The notes beneath the pieces are model-generated. The model was not told the DNA's origin. It saw nothing but the letters and a program-made list of their open reading frames with translations, and did not search any database. This document shows positions 16,140-23,051 of a DNA stretch of 64,000 nt, piece after piece. This DNA comes from Lachnospiraceae bacterium (lineage in GTDB: Bacteria; Bacillota; Clostridia; Lachnospirales; Lachnospiraceae). The translations under genes were made by a program, and so were the position numbers. The stretch spans positions 27,111-91,110 of the forward strand of contig JAJQHY010000036.1 of assembly GCA_021199495.1 (NCBI GenBank). The letters run 5' to 3'. Each line of letters begins with the position of its first letter. Position 1 is the stretch's first letter.

Positions 16140-17246
16140 TCACAGGCGCTCTAACAGCGCCCATGCCGCCTCGATTGTCTTATCCATGTCGAAATATTTA
16201 TAGTTGCCGAGTCTGCCGCCGAACCAGACCTTTTCCTCCTGATCCGCCAGTGCCTTGTACTGTTCGTACAGCGCGGTGTTGGTGTCATCATTGATCGGAT
16301 AATAGGGTTCCATGCCGGGCGCCCACTCCGTCGGATACTCCCGGCTGATGACTGTCTTGGGCTGCGTCCCGAACTCGAAGTGCTTGTGCTCGATGATCCG
16401 GGTGTAGGGCACCTCCCGCTCCGTGTAATTAACCACGGCATTGCCCTGGTAATTCTCACAGTCTAAAACCTCATTCACAAAGGAAACCGTGCGGTACTCG
16501 AGCGGTCCATAGCAGAAATCATAGTAAGAATCGATCATGCCTGTATAGATGGTGCGGTCCGCGATATCCGGATTTTCCTGAACAAACGTCTTGTAAGCCG
16601 TATTCAGCAGGATGTCCGTGCCCTCGAACATTTTTTCCACGATCTGCGTGTAGCCGCCGATGGGAATGCCCTGATAACGATCATTGAAATAATTATTGTC
16701 ATAGGTAAAGCGAAGAGGAAGGCGTTTGATAATAAAAGCCGGCAGATCTCTGCAGTCCCTGCCCCACTGCTTTTCCGTATACCCCTTCACCAGTTTTTCA
16801 TAAACGTCAGGTCCAACCAGGGAAAGCGCCTGCTCCTCTAAATTTTTCGGCTCGTCAATCTCAAGCTCCTCAATCTGCTTTGCAATCTTTTCCTTCGCCT
16901 GGGCGGGTGTGATCACGCCCCACAGAGCATGGAAGGTATTCATATTAAACGGCAGATTGTACAGCTCGCCGCGGTAGCGTGCCACCGGAGAATTGATGTA
17001 GTGATTAAAATCCGCAAAGCTGTTGATGTATTCCCAGACCTTTTTGTTGCTGGTATGGAAAATATGGGCTCCGTATTTATGAACCTGGATGCCCTCCACC
17101 TCCTGTGTATAAATATTGCCTCCGATGTGACCGCGCACGTCAATTGCAAGACAGCTCTTCCCCTTTTTCGTCAGCGCTTCGGCGCAGACTGCCCCGAACA
17201 GGCCGGTGCCGACAATCAGATAATCATATTTTTCTTTTAAATGCAT
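16140..17246 (-). CDS. glf: UDP-galactopyranose mutase
   Basis: Flavoenzyme that interconverts UDP-galactopyranose and UDP-galactofuranose for surface glycans. 368 aa with the FAD-binding DYLIVGTGLFGAVCAEAL, GHIGGNIY, YGAHIFHT, the active-site region YTEKQWGRD, and a C-terminal WFGGRLGNYKYFDMDKTIEAAW. ATG 17246 follows GGGGGTGAAGGTT; a GTG 9 nt earlier lies in that site. It follows the GT2 gene by 14 nt, so the two are one operon and probably make or attach galactofuranose. The gal operon 36 kb away could supply the precursor. Confidence 0.97.
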   Translation of the reverse strand: MHLKEKYDYLIVGTGLFGAVCAEALTKKGKSCLAIDVRGHIGGNIYTQEVEGIQVHKYGAHIFHTSNKKVWEYINSFADFNHYINSPVARYRGELYNLPFNMNTFHALWGVITPAQAKEKIAKQIEELEIDEPKNLEEQALSLVGPDVYEKLVKGYTEKQWGRDCRDLPAFIIKRLPLRFTYDNNYFNDRYQGIPIGGYTQIVEKMFEGTDILLNTAYKTFVQENPDIADRTIYTGMIDSYYDFCYGPLEYRTVSFVNEVLDCENYQGNAVVNYTEREVPYTRIIEHKHFEFGTQPKTVISREYPTEWAPGMEPYYPINDDTNTALYEQYKALADQEEKVWFGGRLGNYKYFDMDKTIEAAWALLERL

Positions 17247-17259
17247 AACCTTCACCCCC

Positions 17260-18273
17260 TTAGTTAAACCCGTAAACCTTCTGTGATATCTTATATACCC
17301 AGACCGCGATTTTCCTGCCGGCTTTTCCCGGCAGATTCACGCCCACACCAAGAATTGTATGCCTGAGTTTTGAATATAGACCCTCATCCATTTCCCGGAT
17401 GTCTTCCCAGAGCTGCTTTTTCTTCGCCAGGTTCTCCTCTGTACCGCTCCTGATCGCCAGAACGGAGGAAATGGTGGTGATGATGGAGAGATAATTAAAC
17501 ATATATTTCTGCAATGGCCCGTCCTTCGGCGCGGATTTCAAATAGGACTGCGCCATCAGGCGGTTCACCCGCATCTGCTGGTCGAGGCGCCCGATCATCA
17601 CCTTCTCGTTGACCGACTGATCCTCTCTGCCTATGTAATAATGATACAGTACCTTGTCCAGATAATAAATATGCTTCACGTAAGGGAAGGGATCGAAAAC
17701 AAAAATATTATCCACGTAAAAGGTATGCTTCGGCAGCACCATGCCGCTCTGCCTGAGCACCTCCGTGCGGTAAATAACCGCGTGCATCAGGAGATATTTG
17801 CCAACCGGGAAGGGCTTCATCTCCTCCCAGGTAAAGACCCTGCCCACCGGCATGTATTTGCTGTACTCCATGGTCTTTTTGTGTGTAACGCCGACCTTGT
17901 CATAAAGGAAGTTGGTGACAAACATATCCACGCTCTCCCCAAGCTCCTCCAGTCGGTCCATGACCTCTTTCAGGACCTGCTCATCCACCCAGTCGTCGCT
18001 GTCCACGACCTTATAAAATAAGCCTGTCGCGTTTTTTATTCCTGTATTAACCCCTTCCCCGTGGCCGCCGTTCTCCTGATGGATGGCCTTCACAATGGTG
18101 GGGTACGCACTCTCATATCTGTCAGCGATGGCGCCTGTCTCATCCTTCGACCCGTCGTCCACAATCAGAATCTCAATCCGCTCGCCCGCGGAGAGAAGCG
18201 TCTGAATACAATGCTCCATATATGCCGCGGAGTTGTAGGACGGAACCGCCACGCTTAACACTTTTCTGCTCAT
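17260..18273 (-). CDS. Family 2 glycosyltransferase
   Basis: GT-A fold sugar transferase acting at the cytoplasmic face. 337 aa. The N-terminal domain has LSVAVPSYNSAAYMEHCIQ, EILIVDDGSKDETGAIAD, ENGGHGEGVNTGIKNATG and the DxD motif in KVVDSDDWVD (about residues 90-99). No clear transmembrane helices. Co-transcribed with glf, 14 nt away, so a galactofuranosyl or related surface-glycan transfer is plausible, but the donor cannot be read from the sequence. Confidence 0.9.
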   Translation of the reverse strand: MSRKVLSVAVPSYNSAAYMEHCIQTLLSAGERIEILIVDDGSKDETGAIADRYESAYPTIVKAIHQENGGHGEGVNTGIKNATGLFYKVVDSDDWVDEQVLKEVMDRLEELGESVDMFVTNFLYDKVGVTHKKTMEYSKYMPVGRVFTWEEMKPFPVGKYLLMHAVIYRTEVLRQSGMVLPKHTFYVDNIFVFDPFPYVKHIYYLDKVLYHYYIGREDQSVNEKVMIGRLDQQMRVNRLMAQSYLKSAPKDGPLQKYMFNYLSIITTISSVLAIRSGTEENLAKKKQLWEDIREMDEGLYSKLRHTILGVGVNLPGKAGRKIAVWVYKISQKVYGFN

Positions 18274-18341
18274 GTATATTGCCTTTCTTTTTCTACCTGA
18301 TGAAAAACAGCAGAGTCCCTGTCATACATCTGCTGAAAGTT

Positions 18342-18370
18342 ATCGTAACATAAAAAAGATATAACTTCAA
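18342..18370 (-). promoter_or_regulatory. Promoter of the GT2-glf operon
   Basis: Minus strand -35 TTGAAG (18365-18370), 17 bp, -10 TACGAT (18342-18347), 69 nt before the GT2 start. The remaining divergent region to 18532 must hold the ABC-F promoter; no strong match was seen. Confidence 0.5.
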
Positions 18371-18532
18371 TCCGAAAAAATATTTATTTCCTCTTGCAAT
18401 ATCCCTGATTATCTGCCAAAATGAAACCTGTGCGCAAAACGCGCCGGATTCAGAACAGACTGCGCGATTCTTCACTGCGGTTTAAGCATATGGTCACCGT
18501 AAATACAGATATATGAGGCAAAGGAGTTTTTT

Positions 18533-20173
18533 ATGATATCAGCCAACAACGTAACCTACCGCGTGGGCAAAAAGGCCCTCTTTGAGGATGTGAGCATCAA
18601 ATTCACCGAGGGCAACTGCTACGGCATCATCGGCGCGAACGGCGCCGGCAAATCCACCTTTTTAAAAATTCTCTCCGGGGAGTTGGAGACCACGAGCGGC
18701 GACATAGCCATGACGCCCGGACAGCGCTTAAGCGTGCTGGAGCAGGATCACTTCAAATATGAGGAATATCCCGTCATGGACGTGGTCATCATGGGGAACC
18801 AGCGCCTGTATGAGATTATGAAAGAGAAAGACGCCCTTTATGCCAAGGAGGATTTTACCGACGAGGACGGCATTAAGGCGAGCGAGCTGGAGGGCGAGTT
18901 TGCCGAGATGGACGGCTGGGAGGCGGAGTCAAACGCCGCTACCCTCTTAAACGGCCTGGGAATCGGCGAAGACCTGCACTACTCTCTCATGAGCACCTTA
19001 AACGGCAACGAGAAGGTGAAGGTGCTGTTAGCACGGGCGCTTTTCGGAAGCCCCGACATCCTGCTGCTCGACGAGCCTACCAACCACTTAGACCTGGATG
19101 CCATCGACTGGCTGGAGGAGTTTCTGATTAACTTCGAGAATACCGTCATCGTGGTCAGCCACGACCGTTATTTCTTAAATAAAGTCTGCACACATATTGC
19201 AGACATCGACTACGGCAAGATTCAGCTTTACGCCGGCAACTACGACTTCTGGTATGAGTCCAGCCAGCTGCTGATCCGCCAGATGAAGGAAGTCAACAAA
19301 AAGAAGGAAGAGAAAATCAAGGAGCTGCAGGAGTTCATCTCCCGCTTCTCCGCCAACGCCTCCAAATCCAAGCAGGCTACCAGCCGCAAGCGGGCACTTG
19401 AAAAAATCGAGCTGGACGAGATCAAACCCTCCAGCCGCAAATATCCCTATATTGACTTCCGCCCGGACCGCGAGATCGGCAATGAGGTTCTGGAGGTGAA
19501 AAATCTCTCCAAAACCATCGACGGCGTGAAAGTACTTGACAATATCTCCTTCATCATGAACCATGATGACAAGATCGCCTTCGTCGGCGGCAATGAGCAC
19601 GCGAAGACCACTTTATTCCGCATTCTGATGGGCGAGCTGGAGCCGGACGAGGGGAGCTTCAAGTGGGGTGTCACCACCTCGCAGGCCTATTTTCCGATGG
19701 ATTACACCGCAGAATTTGACAACGACTACACCATCGCGGACTGGCTGATGGGCTACTCCCCGGTGGACGATATCACCTATGTGCGCGGCTTCTTAGGGCG
19801 GATGCTCTTCGCTGGCGAGGACGGCGTCAAAAAGGTAAAGGTTCTCTCCGGTGGCGAAAAGGTGCGCTGCCTGCTTTCCAAGATGATGATCAGCGGCGCG
19901 AATGTTCTGATTTTCGACGAACCGACCAACCACCTGGACATGGAATCCATCACCGCCCTCAATAACGGCATGATCAAATTCCCGGGCGTGGAGCTATTCT
20001 CCTGCCGTGACCACCAGCTGGTGCAGACCACGGCCAACCGCATTATGGAGATTTTGCCGAACGGAACCCTGATTGACAAGATGACCACCTACGATGAATA
20101 CCTGGCAAGCGATGAAATGGCCCGCAAGCGCACCGTCTACACCGCAGCCGACACCGATACAGAAGAAGCATAG
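18533..20173 (+). CDS. ABC-F family ATPase (YbiT/EttA-like)
   Basis: Ribosome-associated tandem ABC ATPase without membrane segments. 546 aa. First cassette: Walker A GANGAGKST, signature LNGNEKVK (not LSGGE), Walker B LLLDEPTNHLD, VVSHDRYF. A coiled linker around 235-300 is rich in Lys/Glu. Second cassette: Walker A-like GGNEHAKTT (lacking the usual NGxGK), signature LSGGEKVR, Walker B LIFDEPTNHLD, and SCRDHQLVQ at the switch His. These changes resemble the YbiT-type subgroup rather than random decay, but are recorded as odd. Start ATG follows AAAGGAGTTTTTT. Role: translation factor or antibiotic protection; not resolvable here. Confidence 0.93.
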   Translation: MISANNVTYRVGKKALFEDVSIKFTEGNCYGIIGANGAGKSTFLKILSGELETTSGDIAMTPGQRLSVLEQDHFKYEEYPVMDVVIMGNQRLYEIMKEKDALYAKEDFTDEDGIKASELEGEFAEMDGWEAESNAATLLNGLGIGEDLHYSLMSTLNGNEKVKVLLARALFGSPDILLLDEPTNHLDLDAIDWLEEFLINFENTVIVVSHDRYFLNKVCTHIADIDYGKIQLYAGNYDFWYESSQLLIRQMKEVNKKKEEKIKELQEFISRFSANASKSKQATSRKRALEKIELDEIKPSSRKYPYIDFRPDREIGNEVLEVKNLSKTIDGVKVLDNISFIMNHDDKIAFVGGNEHAKTTLFRILMGELEPDEGSFKWGVTTSQAYFPMDYTAEFDNDYTIADWLMGYSPVDDITYVRGFLGRMLFAGEDGVKKVKVLSGGEKVRCLLSKMMISGANVLIFDEPTNHLDMESITALNNGMIKFPGVELFSCRDHQLVQTTANRIMEILPNGTLIDKMTTYDEYLASDEMARKRTVYTAADTDTEEA

Positions 20174-20242
20174 TGTGAAAGGAAGCAAATCTTTCCGCAC
20201 TTTTCATGCCGCCAACCAAAGGGCGGCGGAATGGAGATGCAC

Positions 20243-21106
20243 ATGAGAGCAGTTGACCTTCATACCCATTCATACAAATCTGACGGCAGCAAGTCTCCTT
20301 CCGAACTGGTGGATATGGCTGTGCAAATCGGCCTTGCCGCCATGGCGCTGACTGACCACGATACCGTCGACGGCGTTCAGGAGGCGATGACACACGCGCA
20401 GGACCTGCGCGCAGCCGGCGTTGAAAATGTCCCGGAAATCATCCCCGGCGTGGAGCTTTCCACCGACAAATGGGGCGAGGATATCCATGTCGTAGGCTTA
20501 TATATCGACATCCACAACGCGCCCTTACAAAAAGCGCTGGATGATTTTGTCATCAAGCGGGAAAAAAGAAATGAGCAGATGTGTGACAGGCTGCGTGAGC
20601 TTGCCGGTTTTGATATTTCTTACGAAAAGCTGACCGCTGCTTATCCGGGCGCGGTTCTGACCAGGGCACATTACGCCACCTATCTGATTCAGAAGGGCTA
20701 TGTCCAGAATACAAAAGAGGCCTTCGCCAAATACCTTGGCGAAGACACCCCCTACTTCGTGCCGCGGGATAAAATCTCTCCCGTGGACGCGGTCCATCTG
20801 ATTTTAAACGCGGGCGGCATTCCTATCCTGGCCCACCCCATGCTCTATGATCTGACGGAAGCGCAGCTGGAGGCCCTGATCTGCGAGATGAAATCGGCCG
20901 GTCTGGTCGGCATCGAAGCCATCTACTCCACCTACACGCCCGAACAGGAACGCTATGTGCGCAGACTCGCCGCACAGTATGAATTGCTGCTCTCCGGCGG
21001 CAGCGACTACCATGGCGACGCCAAGCCCGCCATTTCTCTGGGCACCGGTTTCGGAAAACTCTTCGTGCCGGAGGAAGTGCTGCATATACTGAAACTGCAC
21101 CGTTGA
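20243..21106 (+). CDS. PHP-domain phosphoesterase (RNase AM / YciV-like)
   Basis: Metal-dependent phosphoesterase; family members act on 3',5'-nucleoside bisphosphates or as 5'-3' exoribonucleases. 287 aa from ATG 20243 with the PHP motifs VDLHTHSYKSDGS, ALTDHDTVDGV, GVELST (metal Glu), HVVGLYI, ILAHPM and GGSDYHGD. ATG 20231 is an alternative, but ATGGAG within it is a good ribosome binding site for 20243. It follows the ABC-F gene by 69 nt on the same strand. Confidence 0.9.
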   Translation: MRAVDLHTHSYKSDGSKSPSELVDMAVQIGLAAMALTDHDTVDGVQEAMTHAQDLRAAGVENVPEIIPGVELSTDKWGEDIHVVGLYIDIHNAPLQKALDDFVIKREKRNEQMCDRLRELAGFDISYEKLTAAYPGAVLTRAHYATYLIQKGYVQNTKEAFAKYLGEDTPYFVPRDKISPVDAVHLILNAGGIPILAHPMLYDLTEAQLEALICEMKSAGLVGIEAIYSTYTPEQERYVRRLAAQYELLLSGGSDYHGDAKPAISLGTGFGKLFVPEEVLHILKLHR

Positions 21107-21128
21107 TTTTCTGCACATCTCATACCGA

Positions 21129-21244
21129 GGGCCGCCAGGCCGATTTTGTCTGAGCGAGCGCCTTCTGTGCATCGGTGGGAATCAAAACCCGCATGATATG
21201 TGACGCACAGTGAAACGAGCCAGACAAAATCGGCCTGGCGGCCC
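21129..21244. repeat. Palindromic intergenic element E1 (116 bp)
   Basis: Two 24-base arms (21129-21152 and 21221-21244) are exact reverse complements. Between them lies a 68-nt core with CGAG on each side, an inner stem CTGTGC/GCACAG and ATGTGACGCAC. The core aligns with element E2 (21578-21696) although the arms differ. It lies between the convergent PHP gene and the 88-aa gene. It could act as a terminator, but has no T-tract. Confidence 0.8.
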
Positions 21245-21269
21245 GACACCGAGTCTGCATCTAAGCCTC

Positions 21270-21536
21270 TCACGCCTCCACAACCAGATACCTTCCATCC
21301 CCGACCGTGAACACCTCGCTTGCCTCCAGGATTTTCTTCCCCTTGAGGCCATACGTATCCAGCCCCTCTTCCTCAAAGAATTCCCAGACCTCCTTCACAG
21401 AATCAACCACCACCGCCATGCCCTCCTCAAGGAACTCCCTTGCTTCCTTCTTCGTGGAGAACACCTTCTTATACAGCAGCTGTTCCTGCTTATCCAGAAA
21501 ACACTGCAGCACCGCGTCGTCAAACTGTTCCGTCAT
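21270..21536 (-). CDS. Uncharacterised 88-aa protein
   Basis: Not recognised. The product is acidic and Phe/Tyr/Val-rich (TEQFDDAVLQCFLDKQEQLL, then FSTKKEAREFLEEGMAVVV and a C-terminal EASEVFTVGDGRYLVVEA). It has no signal peptide or membrane segment and would form helices followed by strands. Evidence that it is real: AGAAGGAAC directly before ATG 21536, coherent amino-acid use, and no better frame. It is bracketed by the related palindromic elements E1 and E2, which makes it look like a gene-plus-repeats cassette. Function unknown. Confidence 0.7.
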   Translation of the reverse strand: MTEQFDDAVLQCFLDKQEQLLYKKVFSTKKEAREFLEEGMAVVVDSVKEVWEFFEEEGLDTYGLKGKKILEASEVFTVGDGRYLVVEA

Positions 21537-21577
21537 GTTCCTTCTCCCAATTTTACTCTACCAAACTGCATCAGACA

Positions 21578-21696
21578 GGCCGTTCTATGACAGACATTAT
21601 CTTATCGAGTGCATGCGTGCGACCTGCCAGCCTGACACTTTAAAGTAATGTGCCGCACGGTTAAGCGAGAAAGATAATGTCTGGCACAGAGCGGCC
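21578..21696. repeat. Palindromic intergenic element E2 (119 bp)
   Basis: Inner arm bases 21591-21603 and 21671-21683 are perfect complements (13 bp); the outer arms 21578-21590 and 21684-21696 pair with a G-U and two mismatches. The 67-nt core has CGAG on both sides, an inner stem CGTGCG/CGCACG, and ATGTGCCGCAC, the same layout as E1. It lies upstream of the 88-aa gene and downstream of the Maf-HAD gene. Confidence 0.8.
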
Positions 21697-21710
21697 GTCA
21701 CTTATGCATG

Positions 21711-22997
21711 CTACAAAAGCTCCAGCAGCTCCTCCGGCCTCTCGATAATCTTCTGCGCCCTGTGCTTTTCTAACTCCGCCCGGTCACGGAACCCCCACAG
21801 GACCCCAACCGTCGTTGCTCCTGCCGCGTTGCCGGTAATCATATCCGTCGCGGAATCGCCCACAAACAGGACATCCTTTGCCTCCATATCCCAGCCGTTT
21901 AAAATTTCCTGTACGCCCTGGGGGCTCGGCTTTTTGGCAATCCCCTGCCTGTGTCCAAGCACCGTGTCAAACAAATCCCTGCCAAACAGACTGTAAACCA
22001 CATCCAAAGTTCTCTCCTGCGGCTTGTTCGACAGCACCGCGAGTCTGATCCCGTTTGCCTTCAGTTCCTGAAGCGTCTCCAGCATACCCGGGTATACCGT
22101 CACATTGAACAGGCACTCCTCCTTAAAGATGATCTGATATTTCGCGTAAGCCTTCTCGTAAAGCTTCAGGTCCTCATCCCCGGAATAAATCAGGCAGCGC
22201 CTGATCAGCGTATCCGCGCCTTCTCCCACAAAATAACGGTATTTCTCCAGGGGAATATCCGGAAGCTTACAGGAACGCATGGCGTAATTACCGCAATAGG
22301 CGATGGATTCCAGCGTGTCCGCGAGCGTGCCGTCCAGATCAAAAATCACACCCTTGACCCTTCCGCTGCCCAAGGAGGCTGCCGGATGGGCGTCCCCCAT
22401 ATCAATCAGGCCGCACTTTTTCATATTCGCGTAGAGAGCCGCCACCGGCAGCCCCACAACATTGCTGTAGTCCCCGCAGATCTCCGTTACATAGGCCGCG
22501 AATTCATTCTGAATACCGTAGGCGCCGGCCTTATCCAGGCAGGTTTCCTTCTCCACATAATCCTGAATCTCAGCCGCGGTCATAGGCGCCACCTTGACCT
22601 CCGTCATATCATAAAATGTATGCGTTCTGACTTCCTCATGGTCCATCCAGATCATGGTCACGCCGGTAAAGACCTGATGCGCCTTTCCGGAGAGGCGCTT
22701 TAACATCTTCGCCGCCCGCTCTTTTGTCCCGGGCTTCCCATAAATCAGCTGATCCTGAACCACAATTGTGTCCGCCCCCAGTACAAGAGCATTCTCCTGC
22801 TCCTCATCGGTAAGCTTTTCCCAGACATTTTCCGCTTTCTGGTCAGACAGCTCACAAACAATTCTGGAAGGTCTTTTCTCCGTAATTTTTTCCTCGCAGT
22901 CGCTGGGAATGACTTCACAGTCCCAGCCCATCTGTTTCAGCAGTTCCTTTCTTCTCGGGGACGCGCTGCCCAGTATTATCTTTTTTCTGCAATTCAT
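21711..22997 (-). CDS. Maf nucleotide pyrophosphatase fused to a HAD phosphatase
   Basis: One 428-aa chain with two enzymes. Residues 1-195 are a Maf/YhdE nucleoside-triphosphate pyrophosphatase: ILGSASPRRKELL, D76 in LVLGADTIVV, and DKAGAYGIQ; these enzymes hydrolyse dTTP, UTP and modified nucleotides. After a short linker, residues 214-428 are a HAD hydrolase of the phosphoglycolate phosphatase type: motif I DLDGTLADT (220-228), LAVLSNKP, KPSPQG, FVGDSATDM. The join is in frame with no stop or slippery run. ATG 22997 follows GGGGAGCAAT. The fusion suggests that the monophosphate product is dephosphorylated next; this is inference. Confidence 0.93.
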   Translation of the reverse strand: MNCRKKIILGSASPRRKELLKQMGWDCEVIPSDCEEKITEKRPSRIVCELSDQKAENVWEKLTDEEQENALVLGADTIVVQDQLIYGKPGTKERAAKMLKRLSGKAHQVFTGVTMIWMDHEEVRTHTFYDMTEVKVAPMTAAEIQDYVEKETCLDKAGAYGIQNEFAAYVTEICGDYSNVVGLPVAALYANMKKCGLIDMGDAHPAASLGSGRVKGVIFDLDGTLADTLESIAYCGNYAMRSCKLPDIPLEKYRYFVGEGADTLIRRCLIYSGDEDLKLYEKAYAKYQIIFKEECLFNVTVYPGMLETLQELKANGIRLAVLSNKPQERTLDVVYSLFGRDLFDTVLGHRQGIAKKPSPQGVQEILNGWDMEAKDVLFVGDSATDMITGNAAGATTVGVLWGFRDRAELEKHRAQKIIERPEELLELL

Positions 22998-23051
22998 ATT
23001 GCTCCCCCTGTTACAGTCTGAAACCAGCAGACCTTTTCATTCCATCCATAC

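Noticed and set aside
18293..18475. Minus-strand 60-aa ORF between GT2 and the ABC-F gene
   Set aside because: Overlaps the GT2 promoter, has no Shine-Dalgarno, and the sequence looks random.
21951..22703. Plus-strand 250-aa ORF opposite Maf-HAD
   Set aside because: Antisense shadow of the HAD and Maf codons; no ribosome binding site.
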